DNA of 64,000 nucleotides from NCBI GenBank assembly GCA_964016875.1, contig OZ024724.1, forward strand, positions 37,533,786-37,597,785, written 5' to 3'. Position numbers and translations under genes: made by a program. Below the pieces are notes generated by a model that saw only the letters and a list, made by a program, of their open reading frames with translations, did not search any database and was not told the origin of the DNA. Shown here piece after piece: positions 24,620 to 36,520 of this stretch. This stretch comes from Fallopia convolvulus. Lineage: Eukaryota; Streptophyta; Magnoliopsida; Caryophyllales; Polygonaceae. Position 1 is the stretch's first letter; each line of letters starts with the position of its first letter.

Positions 24620-25025
24620 CTCTAAATATTTTAATATAAAATTAAATTTCTGGTTATTCGTTATGATGGAAGATTCTATTTTAGTCAAAAGATAGAATTT
24701 ACACATGGAGTGGGGAGTAAAATACCGCTTGCTTGGGTGACAAGACAGATGGGCCGACCCTATGGGGTAGATATTTTGCCCCCCTGCTCTCTCTCTCTTC
24801 CATTATAAATATATGTCATCACCGTGTATGATGAGCATCTCATATTTGCTTAGCTCGCTAGCAAGTCTTGTCCTTTACCTTGATGTTCAATCGACAATTG
24901 CTCTTCTGACTTAGACATCGGAGGTGGATTAGGGTATCCCCGCCCCATTTGTCCATTGTTTTACAGGTTCTAGATCAAAGAAGCAGTTGGAGCGGAAGGT
25001 AAAGAAGGAAGTAATTAATTAGTGG
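24620..25025 (+). repeat. Diverged solo LTR related to the LARD LTR at 26157-31342
   Basis: In plus orientation it shares with the minus-strand LARD LTR the blocks GGAAGATTCTAT...GATAGAATT, CATTATAAATA (TATA box, about 24803), CGACAATTGCTCTTCTGACTTAG, CATCGGAGGTGGATTAGGG and CCATTGTTTTACAGGTT, in the same order. Ends and target duplication are not clear. Divergence is far greater than between the two LARD LTRs. Confidence 0.65.
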
Positions 25026-26156
25026 ATTGAAAATGAATTTTTATGCATTAACACCTAAGGACACGAACTAGATTTTTAAAAAATAATCGAATGATGTTTA
25101 ACTTGAACCTTACTATCCAAATAATAAAGGTTGTCCGAATTTGTTAGACCTCACATTTATCTAAATTGAGTTTTTTAAAATAAAAATAAAAATATCAGTC
25201 GTGGTTGAATATCTTTTTATTCCTTCTCGTAAACCACTAACCATGACTAAGATCATTGTCAATGATTGGTCATTTGTTTGGTCATCACAATAAACATTTG
25301 GAAAGAAAGTGGACCGATTTTAAAGAGAGAAAATGTTGGTTTGGTCATCACAATGACCAAAATCCAATTTGGTCAATACATTGACATAGTGACATGTGTC
25401 CAAAATATAAAAAAAAAGAGAATAATTTAAAAGAAATAAGATAAATGACGAGAGAGAAAATTAATTTTATATTATATTGACAAAAAAATTTGGCGAACCA
25501 CTATGTATACTCTAATCCGAACCGTTATCACTTATCATCATCCCTTTAAACTCTGCTAAGTCCAACTCCATGTAGAGGCCGGTTTGGTTAAATTTGAAAA
25601 TGTTTGGAAGAATGGCAAAAACAAAAGAAAAGTGGCATCATACATAAACAGGGCAAGAACACATTTCAAACACAATACCATATCACAGATATTTATTTAT
25701 TCATGAACTTTATTATATTTCCATCCTTATACGTGTCACAAGATGTTACATTGGGTATGATAGATAGAAGACATGTAAACCAATATATACAAGTCAGAAA
25801 ATACATTTAGACTCATAATCTGAAGTTACAATTCTATAATAGTCAAATTCATTAGTTAAACTCATCGATCAATCTTGCTTATAAGTGTCATGTTGATAGT
25901 GTGTAGTATTGCTCAAAAAAAGAAAAAAAAGAAAAAAGAAAAAAGGAGAGATGGTGTGTAGTCATGGCAATGAGGGCATCGAAGTTTTCATAAAAGAAGC
26001 AATCCAACGTCATTATTTTTGAACAATTAAAAAAAAATAGTTTAAGAACGTTGGTCATAAAGAGTTTAATGTGCAATTGTGTTGTAATAAAGAAAAAAAA
26101 CAGGAGATCGAGAGAAGATCTTTCTTTATACGTTTTTATATGAAGAATATATATAC
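25026..26156. other. AT-rich intergenic sequence
   Basis: Contains a block at about 25230-25380 with short complementary words (GGTCATCACAAT, AATGACCAAA) that may be a MITE relic, and an A-rich tract at 25915-25945. No gene seen. Confidence 0.4.
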
Positions 26157-26744
26157 TGTTGGTGTATAAAATCTCGCCTTTAATTCGTTTTTAATATACC
26201 AATTAAGAACTCCTCCTCTTCCGCTCCGTCTTCAATCTCTTGACCTAGAAAACCTGCAAAACAATGGACACAGGGGACGGGGACCCCCTAATCCACCTCC
26301 GATGCCTAAGTCAGAAGAGCAATTGTCGTTTGAGCGTCAAGGTACAACAAGAGAGCGTTGAAACCCTAAACAGTCGAGCTAAACGAATATTAGCCTGCCT
26401 AGGATTTCTGAATATACTGATGTGCACATGTGTCTCTCCCTACACGCCTGGGGCGTGTATTTATAATGGAAGAGGGAGAGAAGGGGGGCCGAAAATTATA
26501 TCTATCAAGCCGAAAATATTATCCTGCTAGGGCTGGCCAACTGCCTTAAAGCCCAAGTCAGGAATATTTCACCATCTCTCCAGTTTTAATTCTATCCTTA
26601 ATAAGAGATAGAATCTTCCATTAAGTTGCATAACCGTCATATAATTTTATATGAAAAATAATGAAAATAATTGCGCAATAATTTTAATAAATACCTTTAT
26701 AGCGAAAATAACTATGGTAATTATGTTTGTTTTACCCGCTCACA
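26157..26744 (-). repeat. 3' LTR of the LARD
   Basis: In minus orientation it starts TGTGAGCGGG and ends ACACCAACA. A TATA box (ATTATAAATACACG) lies near 26465. Relative to the other copy, several C-to-T type changes cluster at its left end. Confidence 0.9.
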
Positions 26745-29700
26745 AATGCCCCACCTACACCGCCCTTACACGACTCACCGTGTTAGGCGACCTAGGGTAC
26801 AGAGGGTTTCTAATCGAAGTGGTCATGCAGATTGGTCGATTGGTCCCCTAGCGCTTTCGTATATTCGTATATTCGTATATTCGTACATCCATGAGCGATT
26901 ATCATGGGGCGAGTGCTATCTTTTCGAGTCGTATTTTCTGTCGAGGTTTAAGATGGAATCTCTAGAACGAACAAAATCAGACTGGGGAGAATAGAACGTT
27001 TATCTTGAAAAAAGTGCTTGGCCAAGCCTTCTAATTTTAAGAAAACAAAAAGAAAATATATAAAGTCTTTCATCCTAGCGATCCCAGCCTAAGCTCAACA
27101 TCCACGCAAGAAGCGACTACAGGCGAACCCGCGCTCGCGGTTCAGGGGCCGCGGCCGCGGTCGATTTTACTTCGCGGTAGTCATTGACGATCTAACATCT
27201 ACGATTTTCCTTTTTAAGGGAAAAACCTCTTCAAACGAGCGAGACTTACAAGTCCGGGGGACATCTCCCCCGTCGAGACTTTCCTCACTCATATGCGCTC
27301 CGACTCTGTGCTGTAATTACTTAATATTATCCCTTCCAATTCGGGCCGAATTACACCATATGCGTGTGTTTTTCCATGACCTTTTGACGTATAGGCCTCC
27401 ACGCATTACGCTACGGCCGCCCGTTGGTAGGATGTATTTCGTGTAGTGACAATGTCCTGATAATCCTCGGTGATGACGAGATGGTCGAAAAGAGTGCGAC
27501 AATTATTTTATTGGTTTTCTCGAGGCACTTTTAACACAAAGGGCCACCAATATCTTTGCTAATGAGATCGAAGAGTAGAAATGCAATCCTCGGCGTACAT
27601 CTCATGTAGGGGTTTATCGATCTTGTTTCAATTGTAGGCTCAACCCTGTTTGGGGGTACGCTTCTCAAGTTTGGCCCGGAAAAAGAACGACAATTTAGTG
27701 TCTTCTCCGGCGATTGCCAAAACCTAAGAGCCCTTAAGAGAACTTCTCGTGCCCCGGTGATATGCCGCTGCCTCGACACGCATCGAGGTCTTAAGTGATT
27801 TTTGCACGGGTGGCTAACGTTGCCAATACTTCAACGTACTTGTTTTTGATCGTTTGATCATTGTCCAATCTTGAATAACTCGGACTCTTCTATCATATTC
27901 GACCATCGTTGACTTTTCGGTTTTACAATGCCCCATCACTTATTTTCGAGTCCTTGATTCCGACACATGTCGTACGATTTCAAGGATTGATCTTCAATTT
28001 GAAGTTCTCGGGGGTGAACTGCGGTCGCCATTTAGGGACCCGCGGGCGCGGTGCTCGTAAAACGAGGCAACGGACACTTCTGAAGGCTGGCCGCGACCGC
28101 GGTCTTCGTCGTTCGCAAGGTTCTGCGATTGCGGTAATTTTCCCTCATACTTGGCTTGTATACTTCTTCGATCCTTTTATCAACACTTTACCGGCTCGGG
28201 ACCACGGTGGTTATCGGCGAATTCGATAATACTAACGAGTCGTTGATTGGTCCATTCGATCGCCAATTCATCGATGAGGATCTTTCCTTGGATCTTTACA
28301 AAGAACGCTTTAGCCTAGCAATTTCTTCAAGGCTTGATAGCAACAAGGCTTGATCCGATTATGCTTGTCTTGAATCCGCTGGTTCTCTCTTAAAGCGGAA
28401 GCTAGAGTGCGTATTAAGCACAGTCTCGTCTTTATTCTTGATGGTGGCCGATGCCCCACTATCTTGATTGCTCTTGGGTTCAACGACACGCATCGCTGAT
28501 TCCCTATGATGATTGATTTCATCAAATTGTGTAGCGCTATGAACATTGATTCTGTCGCTTGATCTGAACCTTGCTTGGCTTGCATGAAGAGCAACCATGC
28601 TCTGATGGTGAGGTCGGGTCATAGATTTGATCATCTTTAAGCAAGTTGTTCTCCTTGGAACTTTTCTAGGGTTTGATCATCCGAGCGGATATCGGAGTTT
28701 CGCTTGATCACCCTGCGAGTCTTGATTCTTTTCCGAGCGAAGATCGGATTTTATCCCCAGTGCTTTTAGGGTTTTCGGGTTTCTAAAAAACCACACGGCG
28801 ATTGTTATCGCATGGGACGCGGTCGCGGAGGAACGGACCGCGGTCGCTGTTCTTGAGGCGGCTGTCGCGGCCGATGGTGCTGCGATCACGCTGGCGCTAG
28901 AGCTCGCTCGTGATTTAGGGTTGGCGAGTTCGTTGTTTCCTCGGGGCTAAGAAAGGTTGTTTCTTGTTTATCAGAGATCGATTCCAGCCTCACGATTGCA
29001 TGGATTGATCCTTTTTGACATTTTCTTGAGAACTTCTCTTGTGGCTTGACTTGGAATCCATTGATTGGTTGATCTTGGAAAGCAATGAGAACTCTTTGGT
29101 TGCGCTCTACTACGATTGGTAAAGTCCGCTCAGACTCTCCAAATCTCTTGAATAGCGTTGATCTATCTTCATCCCTTAGCGATTAAGGCTTCTGATTGCT
29201 AGGTAGGATCGCTTCGCTTGCTTTTACGATCGGCTTTACGTTTTAAGAGGACGTTCAGCCTATGGCAAGTAAGATCCAATTCGATTTTAAGCAAATTGTA
29301 CGGGTCCTATGCGGAGAGGTCACAATTACCCCGCATTAGGTTTACGATTGTCGAAAGCCCGTCGGGTTTGCCCCAACGACGAAAGAACTTCTTCTTGGTT
29401 CGCCTTCTTCTTCATCTCTGGCGGTTGTAGACGACCTATTCCCGCCGTTCGGAGCGAATAACAAGGTGATGCGATTGTCATCTCCAACGGGTTTGCACCC
29501 GGCATGACTAGATTGGCCTTGATATAAGTGGAGGTTAACCAAATTAGGGTTTGGCTCGTGAATAGAGGAAATGCTCCCAAATATGCAGCCCGCGGTCGCG
29601 GTTTCTGAACCGCGGGTGCGGCTTGACAGGCCGCGATCGCGGCCCTCCTGGCCGCGGTCGTGGTTCGGTTCGGCAATCGCGATCTCTCAGATCGATCCGC

Positions 29701-30754
29701 CTTGCTCTTGAACCATTTGATTATTCTTGTTTTTGGCAACAGGCATTGCCGCTTCCCAAGCTTGATCAATTTCAATTGATTCAGGCCTTGAAGTGTCACG
29801 ACTGACGATTCCATCGCTCGACTCGATCCCCGAACAGTCTGTGCGATGAACAACCGTATCATCGAGAGGGGTCGGGTCACGGTTCAAGTCGTTTACGGGC
29901 ACAAAGGTCTCACCTTCCGAGCGAATATCGGAATCAGATTGATCAATTTCCATTAGGGTTTACTTTCCGATCAATTACGAAAATCTCGGGTTCGATCGCC
30001 GATCCACGATCGCGGTTCACTATGTCGTGGTCGCGGTTCTTTCTACTGGGCGTATTTTGCTCGATTCACTTTGCAACGGTGTCCTAGGGTTTCCAAAAAA
30101 CGACTTCTTAATCTTCAGGGATCGACTCCAATACCACAATTGCGTAGATCGAGTACTCTTTTCCCAACACCGCTTTTCACTGCTTTGATTGTGCCTGGGC
30201 GTTGGTTCACTATCAAGTTTTCAACTTTGGGCTTCCGGGCACGCACCCGGAGCCTAATCCGTCAATTGTTAGTCGACTATCAACCTTAGGTAGGATTGAA
30301 TTCGACAAGGATCCGACAGGGTTGATCATGCCCCCAGTGTCGTCGATTTCGCAGCACGCACTGCGATCGACACTGGTTGTGGTGATTCGATCATGCTTTT
30401 ACTTAGGGTTCAAACAAATCCCAAAGCGGATCTCCTTTTTTGATTTTTGGGGACGCTCTTAGGCTAGAAAAAACCCTAAAAACACAAATTTCCGGAGTCA
30501 CATATTTTTGGAGGAGCACTCCGGTCGAAAATCCGGAGTTCGCAAATTTCCGGAGGCGCACTCCGGTGGGCCGCGGTCGCGACCTTATGGGGCCGCGATC
30601 GCGGTTCTGTGGCCGCGGTCGCGGTACGCTATTCCGCGGCCGCGGTTCGTCTGCTGAGGCGTCGCGATTGCCCTAGGCTTCGAAAATGCGATTCTTTTTC
30701 TTTTAGGAACGATTACTCATGGATTTAATCCTCGTTTCCACAGACGGCGCCAAT

Positions 30755-31342
30755 TGTTGGTGTACAAAATCTCGCCTTCAATTCGTCTTTAATACACCAA
30801 TTAAGAACTCCTCCTCTTCCGCTCCGTCTTCAATCTCTTGACCTAGAAAACCTGCAAAACAATGGACACAGGGGGCGGGGACCCCCTAATCCACCTCCGA
30901 TGCCTAAGTCAGAAGAACAATTGTCGTTTGAGCGTCAAGGTACAACAAGAGAGCGGAGAAACCCTAAACAGTCGAGCTAAACGAATATTAGCCTGCCTAG
31001 GATTTCTGAATATGCTGATGTGCACATGTGTCTCTCCCTAGACGCCTGGGGCGTGTATTTATAATGGAAGAGGGAGAGAAGGGGGGCCGAAAATTATATC
31101 TATCAGGCCGAAAATATTATCCTGCTAGGGCTGACCAACTGCCTTAAAGCCCAAGTCAGGAATATTCCACCATCTCTCCAGTTTTAATTCTATCCTTAAT
31201 AAAAGATAGAATCTTCCATTAAGTTGCATAACCGCCATATAATTTTATGTGGAAAATAATGAAAATAACTGCGCAGTAATTTTAATAAATACCTTTATAG
31301 CGAAAATAACTATGGTAATTATGTTTGTTTTACCCGCTCACA
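30755..31342 (-). repeat. 5' LTR of the LARD
   Basis: Same length and ends as the left copy, followed on the minus strand by the primer-binding site. It contains the presumed element promoter. Confidence 0.9.
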
Positions 31343-32007
31343 TATACATTCTTGACATTTTTAATGTGGAAGATCTCAAATAAAATGTAAAAACATATGG
31401 AGTATGTACGTAGAGAAGTCTTTTGTAATAAAAAAATTTGTATTAGTGGAGAAAACGCCATTTCTAAGCAAGTAACCGGCCACCATATATAGGCGTCATA
31501 GCTTAATTATGGCTCTTGGAGCACGCCACCTCCCGCAAATAAATAAACTTAGGGGTCAATTTCAAAATTTGACAAAGAGCAAGAAAAATCAGACGGCAAT
31601 TAATTAAATGGCTTATTTCTTTTATGTACGATATCAATGTCACTGATTGGATTAAGATTTATTAAACAAAAGTACGTGTTCGTTACCTTTGTTATATATA
31701 TATATTATCATATATGGAGATGATCGAAGTTAATATGGGTTAAGTTCATGTGATGTGTCTAAAGAAGAAACCAGATATTCGTGCACCAAATATTTATCTT
31801 TAATTTGTAGCCAATTCGTCAATAGCACTAATTAATGCTAAGAAGATATTAATACTGTCTGATATTCGAAATAATAGGTAATGGATGAGGTTGGACAAAG
31901 TCGTCAATAGCACTCGATCGTTATATATATTCATTAATAAGAATGTAGCCTATCTAGTTACTACTGTTCCTACGTACTCGATCAAAAAGTCTCCCCTTGT
32001 ACGTACA
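31343..32007. other. Upstream region of the DUF4408/DUF761 gene
   Basis: AT-rich unique-looking DNA between the LARD and the gene, apart from the TATAC target duplication at its left edge. Nothing recognised. Confidence 0.4.
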
Positions 32008-32012
32008 ATGAT

Positions 32013-32020
32013 ATATATAA
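32013..32020 (+). promoter_or_regulatory. TATA box of the DUF4408/DUF761 gene
   Basis: TATATATAA with a following CCCAACCCTAGCTTACTC stretch lies about 95 bp upstream of the ATG, a normal distance for TATA plus a short CT-rich leader. Confidence 0.55.
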
Positions 32021-32111
32021 GCCCAACCCTAGCTTACTCTAAGCCATTAATATCTTCTTAGCATTAATTAGTGCAAAAACTTTCCTCTTTCTCCATTCTC
32101 CAATATTCTCC

Positions 32112-32954
32112 ATGGCAATAGACCGATTTGTTCATTTTGGGAAGCTAGCAATGGCAACAGTAGGGACTGTTTGGACAGTCTCAAATGTACAATTCCTCTA
32201 CAACCAAACCAAACTCTTCCTCTTACCATCTTCCTACACTTTCCTCTTCTTCCATGTCATCCTCCTCTCCATCCTCTTTCAATACTCCTCCTTGGCTTCC
32301 ACTTTGAACCGTCTCCTCCTCAACCACCACCAAACCATGATCACGGCCAACTCACCACAGAACTCGGCTCCTCCCCAACCCCAACCTCGATTGGAAAACC
32401 AACTGTCCCGCTCTTTTAGTGAGATTTGGCACCGGATCATGGGACCAGAATCCGAAAAGGGCCATAAATTAGAAGATTCCAGCACTACTATCTTGGAACA
32501 AACACCCTTAAACGAAGATCATCCGTTCGCATACTCTGACGAAGAATACAAGGATGGGAAAGAGGAAGGCGAGGAGGTAGTAGTTATCATGGAAGAAGAA
32601 AAGGACACGATCGAGGATACGTGGAAAGCCATAATGGAAGGAAAGAAGGAGGCTGAGGAGAGGGAGCTCAAGAAGAGTAACACTTGGGGTGTGACTCCTA
32701 CTATTGAGCAAATGAAAGGGAAGCCTTTTGAGCTCGAACTGAGTAAGAGTTTGAGAGTCGAGGAGGAAAATGGAGGAAAAGATTGTCTCAAGACGGGACA
32801 TTGGGGGTGGAGGAGGATAGAGACGGTGCTCAGTCGCGATGAACTAAACTTTCGCGCCGACGAGTTCATTAACAAGATTAAGAATAATATTCGGTTGGAG
32901 AGGCTCGAATCTTACAACCATTTCCTTCAACTCATAAACCGTCGTTCCAATTAA
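32112..32954 (+). CDS. DUF4408/DUF761 plant protein of unknown function
   Basis: A single exon of 280 codons with a proper plant leader. A hydrophobic segment at about 41-60 (SYTFLFFHVILLSILFQYSS) lies in a DUF4408-like N-terminal region. The middle is acidic (Glu/Asp-rich, about 125-190). The C-terminus (about 243-280) has the DUF761 pattern, LSRDELNFRADEFINKI followed by NNIRLERLESY. DUF761 proteins are plant-specific, often stress-responsive, and their biochemical role is not established. A membrane-anchored location is inferred only from the hydrophobic stretch. There is no intron, as usual in the family. Confidence 0.88.
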   Translation: MAIDRFVHFGKLAMATVGTVWTVSNVQFLYNQTKLFLLPSSYTFLFFHVILLSILFQYSSLASTLNRLLLNHHQTMITANSPQNSAPPQPQPRLENQLSRSFSEIWHRIMGPESEKGHKLEDSSTTILEQTPLNEDHPFAYSDEEYKDGKEEGEEVVVIMEEEKDTIEDTWKAIMEGKKEAEERELKKSNTWGVTPTIEQMKGKPFELELSKSLRVEEENGGKDCLKTGHWGWRRIETVLSRDELNFRADEFINKIKNNIRLERLESYNHFLQLINRRSN

Positions 32955-33023
32955 GATTGAACTCTTCAAGAGGGAGAAAGCAAAGAGGCATGTCCTAACG
33001 TTTCTTTCTTTTGCCTATATATA

Positions 33024-33679
33024 GTTTAAGTTCAAATATTACAAGAGGATCTTAACACCAATCGATATTCATGCTTTTGAGTTGCATATGCATGCTTTTG
33101 AATGATTGTATTCGTGTTCTTAAGTTACATGCATATTCATGCTTTTTATGATTGTAATCATACTTTTATTGACTATATATGCCCATACTTTTTATAATTG
33201 TATTTGTACTTTTTATGATTGTATTCATGATTTTAATGACTATATTCACGTCATCATAGTTACATATCATGTTTTCATATTACACTATATTCATGTTTAT
33301 GACCGTATCTATGTATTCATAGTTGTATATTCTTATTTTTTTTATATTATTATATTCACGAAGCTTCCCTCGTCTTCTATCTCTTTATCATGTTTATAGA
33401 GTTTCATATTCGTGTCTTTAAGTTGCATATTCGTGAAAGTATGCAACTTAAAATCAAGAATATGTAACTCAAAAACATGAATACAATCATATCATTCAAA
33501 AGCATGTATATGCAGATCAAAAGCATGAATATTGATTGGCCTCAAAGTCATTAAAAAATATGAATATGCAACTAAAAACATGAATACAATCATTCAAAAG
33601 CATGCATATGTAACTCAAAAGCATGAATACCGATTGGTCTCACGGTCTTCTTGTAAGAGTGGTCTTATTTGAACTTTAC
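33024..33679. mobile_element. MITE with long inverted repeats (Mutator-like?)
   Basis: A 656-bp element whose left arm (33024 to about 33150) and right arm (about 33530-33679) are near-complementary over about 130 bp. Shared blocks include ATTCATGCTTTTGAGTT and GCATGCTTTTGAATGATTGT. CCTATATATA flanks both sides (33014-33023 and 33680-33689), a 10-bp target duplication as in Mutator-like MITEs, though the flank is low in complexity. The middle is AT-rich and non-coding. It lies just downstream of the DUF4408/DUF761 gene. Confidence 0.65.
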
Positions 33680-33689
33680 CCTATATATA

Positions 33690-34257
33690 TATAGGCAACA
33701 ACTTATCCAAGAAACTAACCCTAAAATAATTCCCAAATTCTTTTCCTATTATTTCCCACATGAATTGGTTTAAAACTACTCAATTTTGTGTTTCAATTTT
33801 TATGGATGCAGGGGCAACAACATGAGAAGAAGAGTATGTTCAGTATTGTTAAGGAAGTGGATCTTGATCTTAGAAGTTTGGCTTTATATTTGGTATCTAA
33901 TTATCCAATATAAGAGAGAGGTAGGCTAGGCGCTGTTAATCTCTCTTTAATTGTAATTATAAGTGTGGTTGTTTGATGTGCTTGTTGCAGAACCAAACGT
34001 TATCAGTCATCCTTCTCTTATAGCGATAAACGAGATATAAAGTTGTGTTTTATTGGAACTTATAGTTATAAGTATTTGTAAACAAACTCCTATTTTGAAC
34101 CATGCATGTTTAATTTTCTTATATCTAGCTAGCAGTATTTTATGCTATTAAAGACTTGTTGTTAGGAGCAGAAATAGCGGGCATAAAGACGACTGATGTA
34201 GCCGCGCAAGAGTGGCCGTGAAATTGGTTTATATGACTGACGCAACGTCTGATACCA
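33690..34257. other. Intergenic sequence
   Basis: No ORF or element recognised. The part at about 34150-34257 would be the internal start of the minus-strand LTR element whose LTR follows. Confidence 0.4.
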
Positions 34258-34414
34258 TGTAAAATATTGTGGGCCGGTAAAGTGGGTATACGAGCCTAAT
34301 ACTCAAACTAATAAGGGTTTCATCATAAAACCAATTGACAATAGACGGAGTAACCTTGTATACTAGGCTTGTTTTTCTTTTGATTTCTAATGTGAGATGA
34401 GTTTATTTTCAACA
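34258..34414 (-). repeat. Short LTR (157 bp) of a TRIM/copia-like element
   Basis: On the minus strand it starts TGTTGAAAATAAACTC and ends ATATTTTACA, followed at once by TGGTATCAGAC, the plant tRNA-iMet primer-binding site. It includes CCTAGTATACAAGG and CAATTGGTTTTATGATG, shared with the relics at 22876-23470. No partner LTR was found. Confidence 0.65.
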
Positions 34415-35099
34415 CTAATAGTTCTTCCAAAAAAATAATATCAAATTTACATAAGTAAGGTTTTTTTTTTGTAATTTATCTTAAAGACACTTCACTACAA
34501 CTATGATTATCCATTAATCCAAACATACCAAACCACAGAGAGATCAATGTTTTAGTTTTGAATAACATAGTTCAAGACATTAAGATATTGATTAGTAACT
34601 TCTATGAAAACATTTAAAAGTTGTGTTTGAAGTTAGACCATACTTTCATATTCTAGTGTGCTTGACATTGATATCGTGGTTGATGGTTTTTATTGTCCGA
34701 GGAGACTAGAGTAATCCAATAACACATCAATAATTTTGAATTATTTGAGAAAAATCTTCACAAGATATTTTCTATACAATGTTTCACAAATATTACATGT
34801 TTACTACTAATACTAGATAAAACTCATCGTGTCATGCTCGAATACGAATCAAATATCAAAATTTAAAGGTATAGTGGTTCTATTGATAATATTTGCAATA
34901 TCAAAAGGAATAAATTAGTTATAGGGCATAAAAACATGTTAAAATCAATTGATATGGAATTAAAATGGTACATGCAAAGATAAGGATGCAAATTAGTGCA
35001 GAAAAGATGAGTACGAACATACATGTGGTTAAGAACAAATGCACTAGACATGGGAATTTCTATGTAAAGAATAAGTTTTAATGCTTGAAATTTTTGTAA
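34415..35099. other. AT-rich intergenic sequence
   Basis: No gene or element boundary recognised. Confidence 0.4.
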
Positions 35100-36050
35100 T
35101 GTCGGGAAAATTGATTGCAGACGGGAACAAAGATTTTATAATTACGGTGCCACAAGGAAACTTGCTCACTGATGGTGCGCGAAATAGCGATTTGTGGACA
35201 GTGGGCACAAAACACGAGGTAAAAGAAACTGATGGGGTCCCTGAGGTCTTTTCCCAACGTTCTTTTCCACACCCCTCCAAAAAATCAAAGTCCTCGCCCC
35301 CGCGAACCTCAAGCCACGGGAACAAGGTCCAAACCGCGTGAAATTCACTAAGTAGGGTTGCCAAGCAACTCGCCTATAAGAAATAACGAGGTCCTAACAT
35401 CGCATACTCAAAAGCTGATGTTCCCGCCCTGTTTAACCATTCAAAAGCCACCTAACTCTCAACCAATGAACTGCCACCTACGTCTCGACCAATCAAATGG
35501 TCAAAACTTGGGCATACCACATCGGAAGTTGTCAAGAACCATGGTCCTCAAGCGTCTATAAATAGAAGGAGACCTCGAAGGTTGCAAGGTGTTGAAAAAC
35601 ATCTTGAACTCAAGACCTATCTTGTTGATTGAAGATTGACGTGTTGAATCATCATAAAGACCACGCTAAAACCATGAGAAGCTCCACAAAACGACTTCAA
35701 GTCGCCCAAAGAGACCTCGTCTCAAGCAAGATCTCGCTCAAACCGCTTTGTAAACTACAATCTTTGTGTAAACACTCAAGTGCACAACCTCACTTGATAG
35801 ACGTCAATTCGCCATTTGTAATAAGAGCAAAGATCCCTAGTAGTTTGTAAAGTAATAACCTCGTTGTAATCAAGAGGTCTCGAAGCTTTGTTAAGCAAAG
35901 ACCTCGAATCTCGTGTAAGGAGATCAATGGCATAATCTCGCTCTTGTAGTCACGCTCAGAAATCATAAATAAAAAGCAAGGGTTAGCCCCCATCGAATAA
36001 ATACAATCTCGTTTCTTGTCTTTAGCGTCGGTTTATTTCGAGCTTCATCA
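35100..36050 (+). repeat. 5' LTR of a Tat-type Ty3/gypsy element
   Basis: It starts TGTCGGGAAAATTG and ends GAGCTTCATCA. A TATA box (TATAAATA, 35557-35564) is followed by a transcript-like leader, and the site TGGCGTCGTCTATG (36052-36065) sits in the primer-binding position. The other LTR is absent. Confidence 0.7.
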
Positions 36051-36369
36051 CTGGCGTCGTCTATGTGAACCTCTTCATATTGAGCAGTTTCCCACATGCG
36101 TAGACCATAGCTTTCAAATCTCTGAAATGGCCTGTTCGAACAACTTTTTCCCTCAACACCCCGATAATATGCCTGAAACCTCGGAGTGGATGAACATGGC
36201 ACCTCAACCAGGTTGTCCGTTCGGGATCCCTCCTGGTTGGGGATATGCTCCCTCGCAAAATCCCTACCCATTCCAGGGGTACGGATTGAATGGCATCCCC
36301 CCAACCCATATCCCTATCCAGGTTATGGGCATTACCAACAAGGCTTCGCCCCTTCACCCGTCCACGACC

Positions 36370-36520
36370 ACATCCCTCCAATGCCCGAGTACATGCCTGT
36401 CCCCGGGCCCGAACAACCCCATTCCGAGTATGTACCTGAATATGTCTCTGGACATTTGCCGAGTACGTGCCCGTCCCCGGGCCCGGACAGCCCCATTCCA
36501 AGTATGTACCTGAAAAAGGT
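36370..36520 (+). repeat. Tandem duplication inside the gag N-terminus
   Basis: The block CCGAGTACATGCCTGTCCCC...ATTCCGAGTATGTACCTGAA recurs about 90 bp later as CCGAGTACGTGCCCGTCCCC...ATTCCAAGTATGTACCTGAA. Both copies include the CCCGGGCCCG palindrome. Confidence 0.7.

Larger units (their letters stand above)
26157..31342 (-). mobile_element. Complete LTR retrotransposon lacking gag-pol (LARD type)
   Basis: Two 588-bp LTRs (26157-26744 and 30755-31342) lie in the same orientation and are flanked by the 5-bp target duplication TATAC (26152-26156 and 31343-31347). The primer-binding site TGGCGCCGTCTGTGG is on the minus strand at 30752-30738, two bases inside the right LTR, so transcription is leftward. 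A purine tract (GGTGTAGGTGGGGCATT) adjoins the left LTR. The 4.0-kb interior has only short frames (for example MEIDQSDSDIRSEGE near 29953) and no capsid, protease, RT or integrase. By eye the LTRs differ at about 20 positions, mostly transitions, so insertion is fairly recent. It must move, if at all, using proteins from another element. Confidence 0.9.

Noticed and set aside
26264..26530. 88-codon plus-strand frame in the LARD LTR
   Set aside because: It lies wholly within an LTR, antisense to the element, with no domain.
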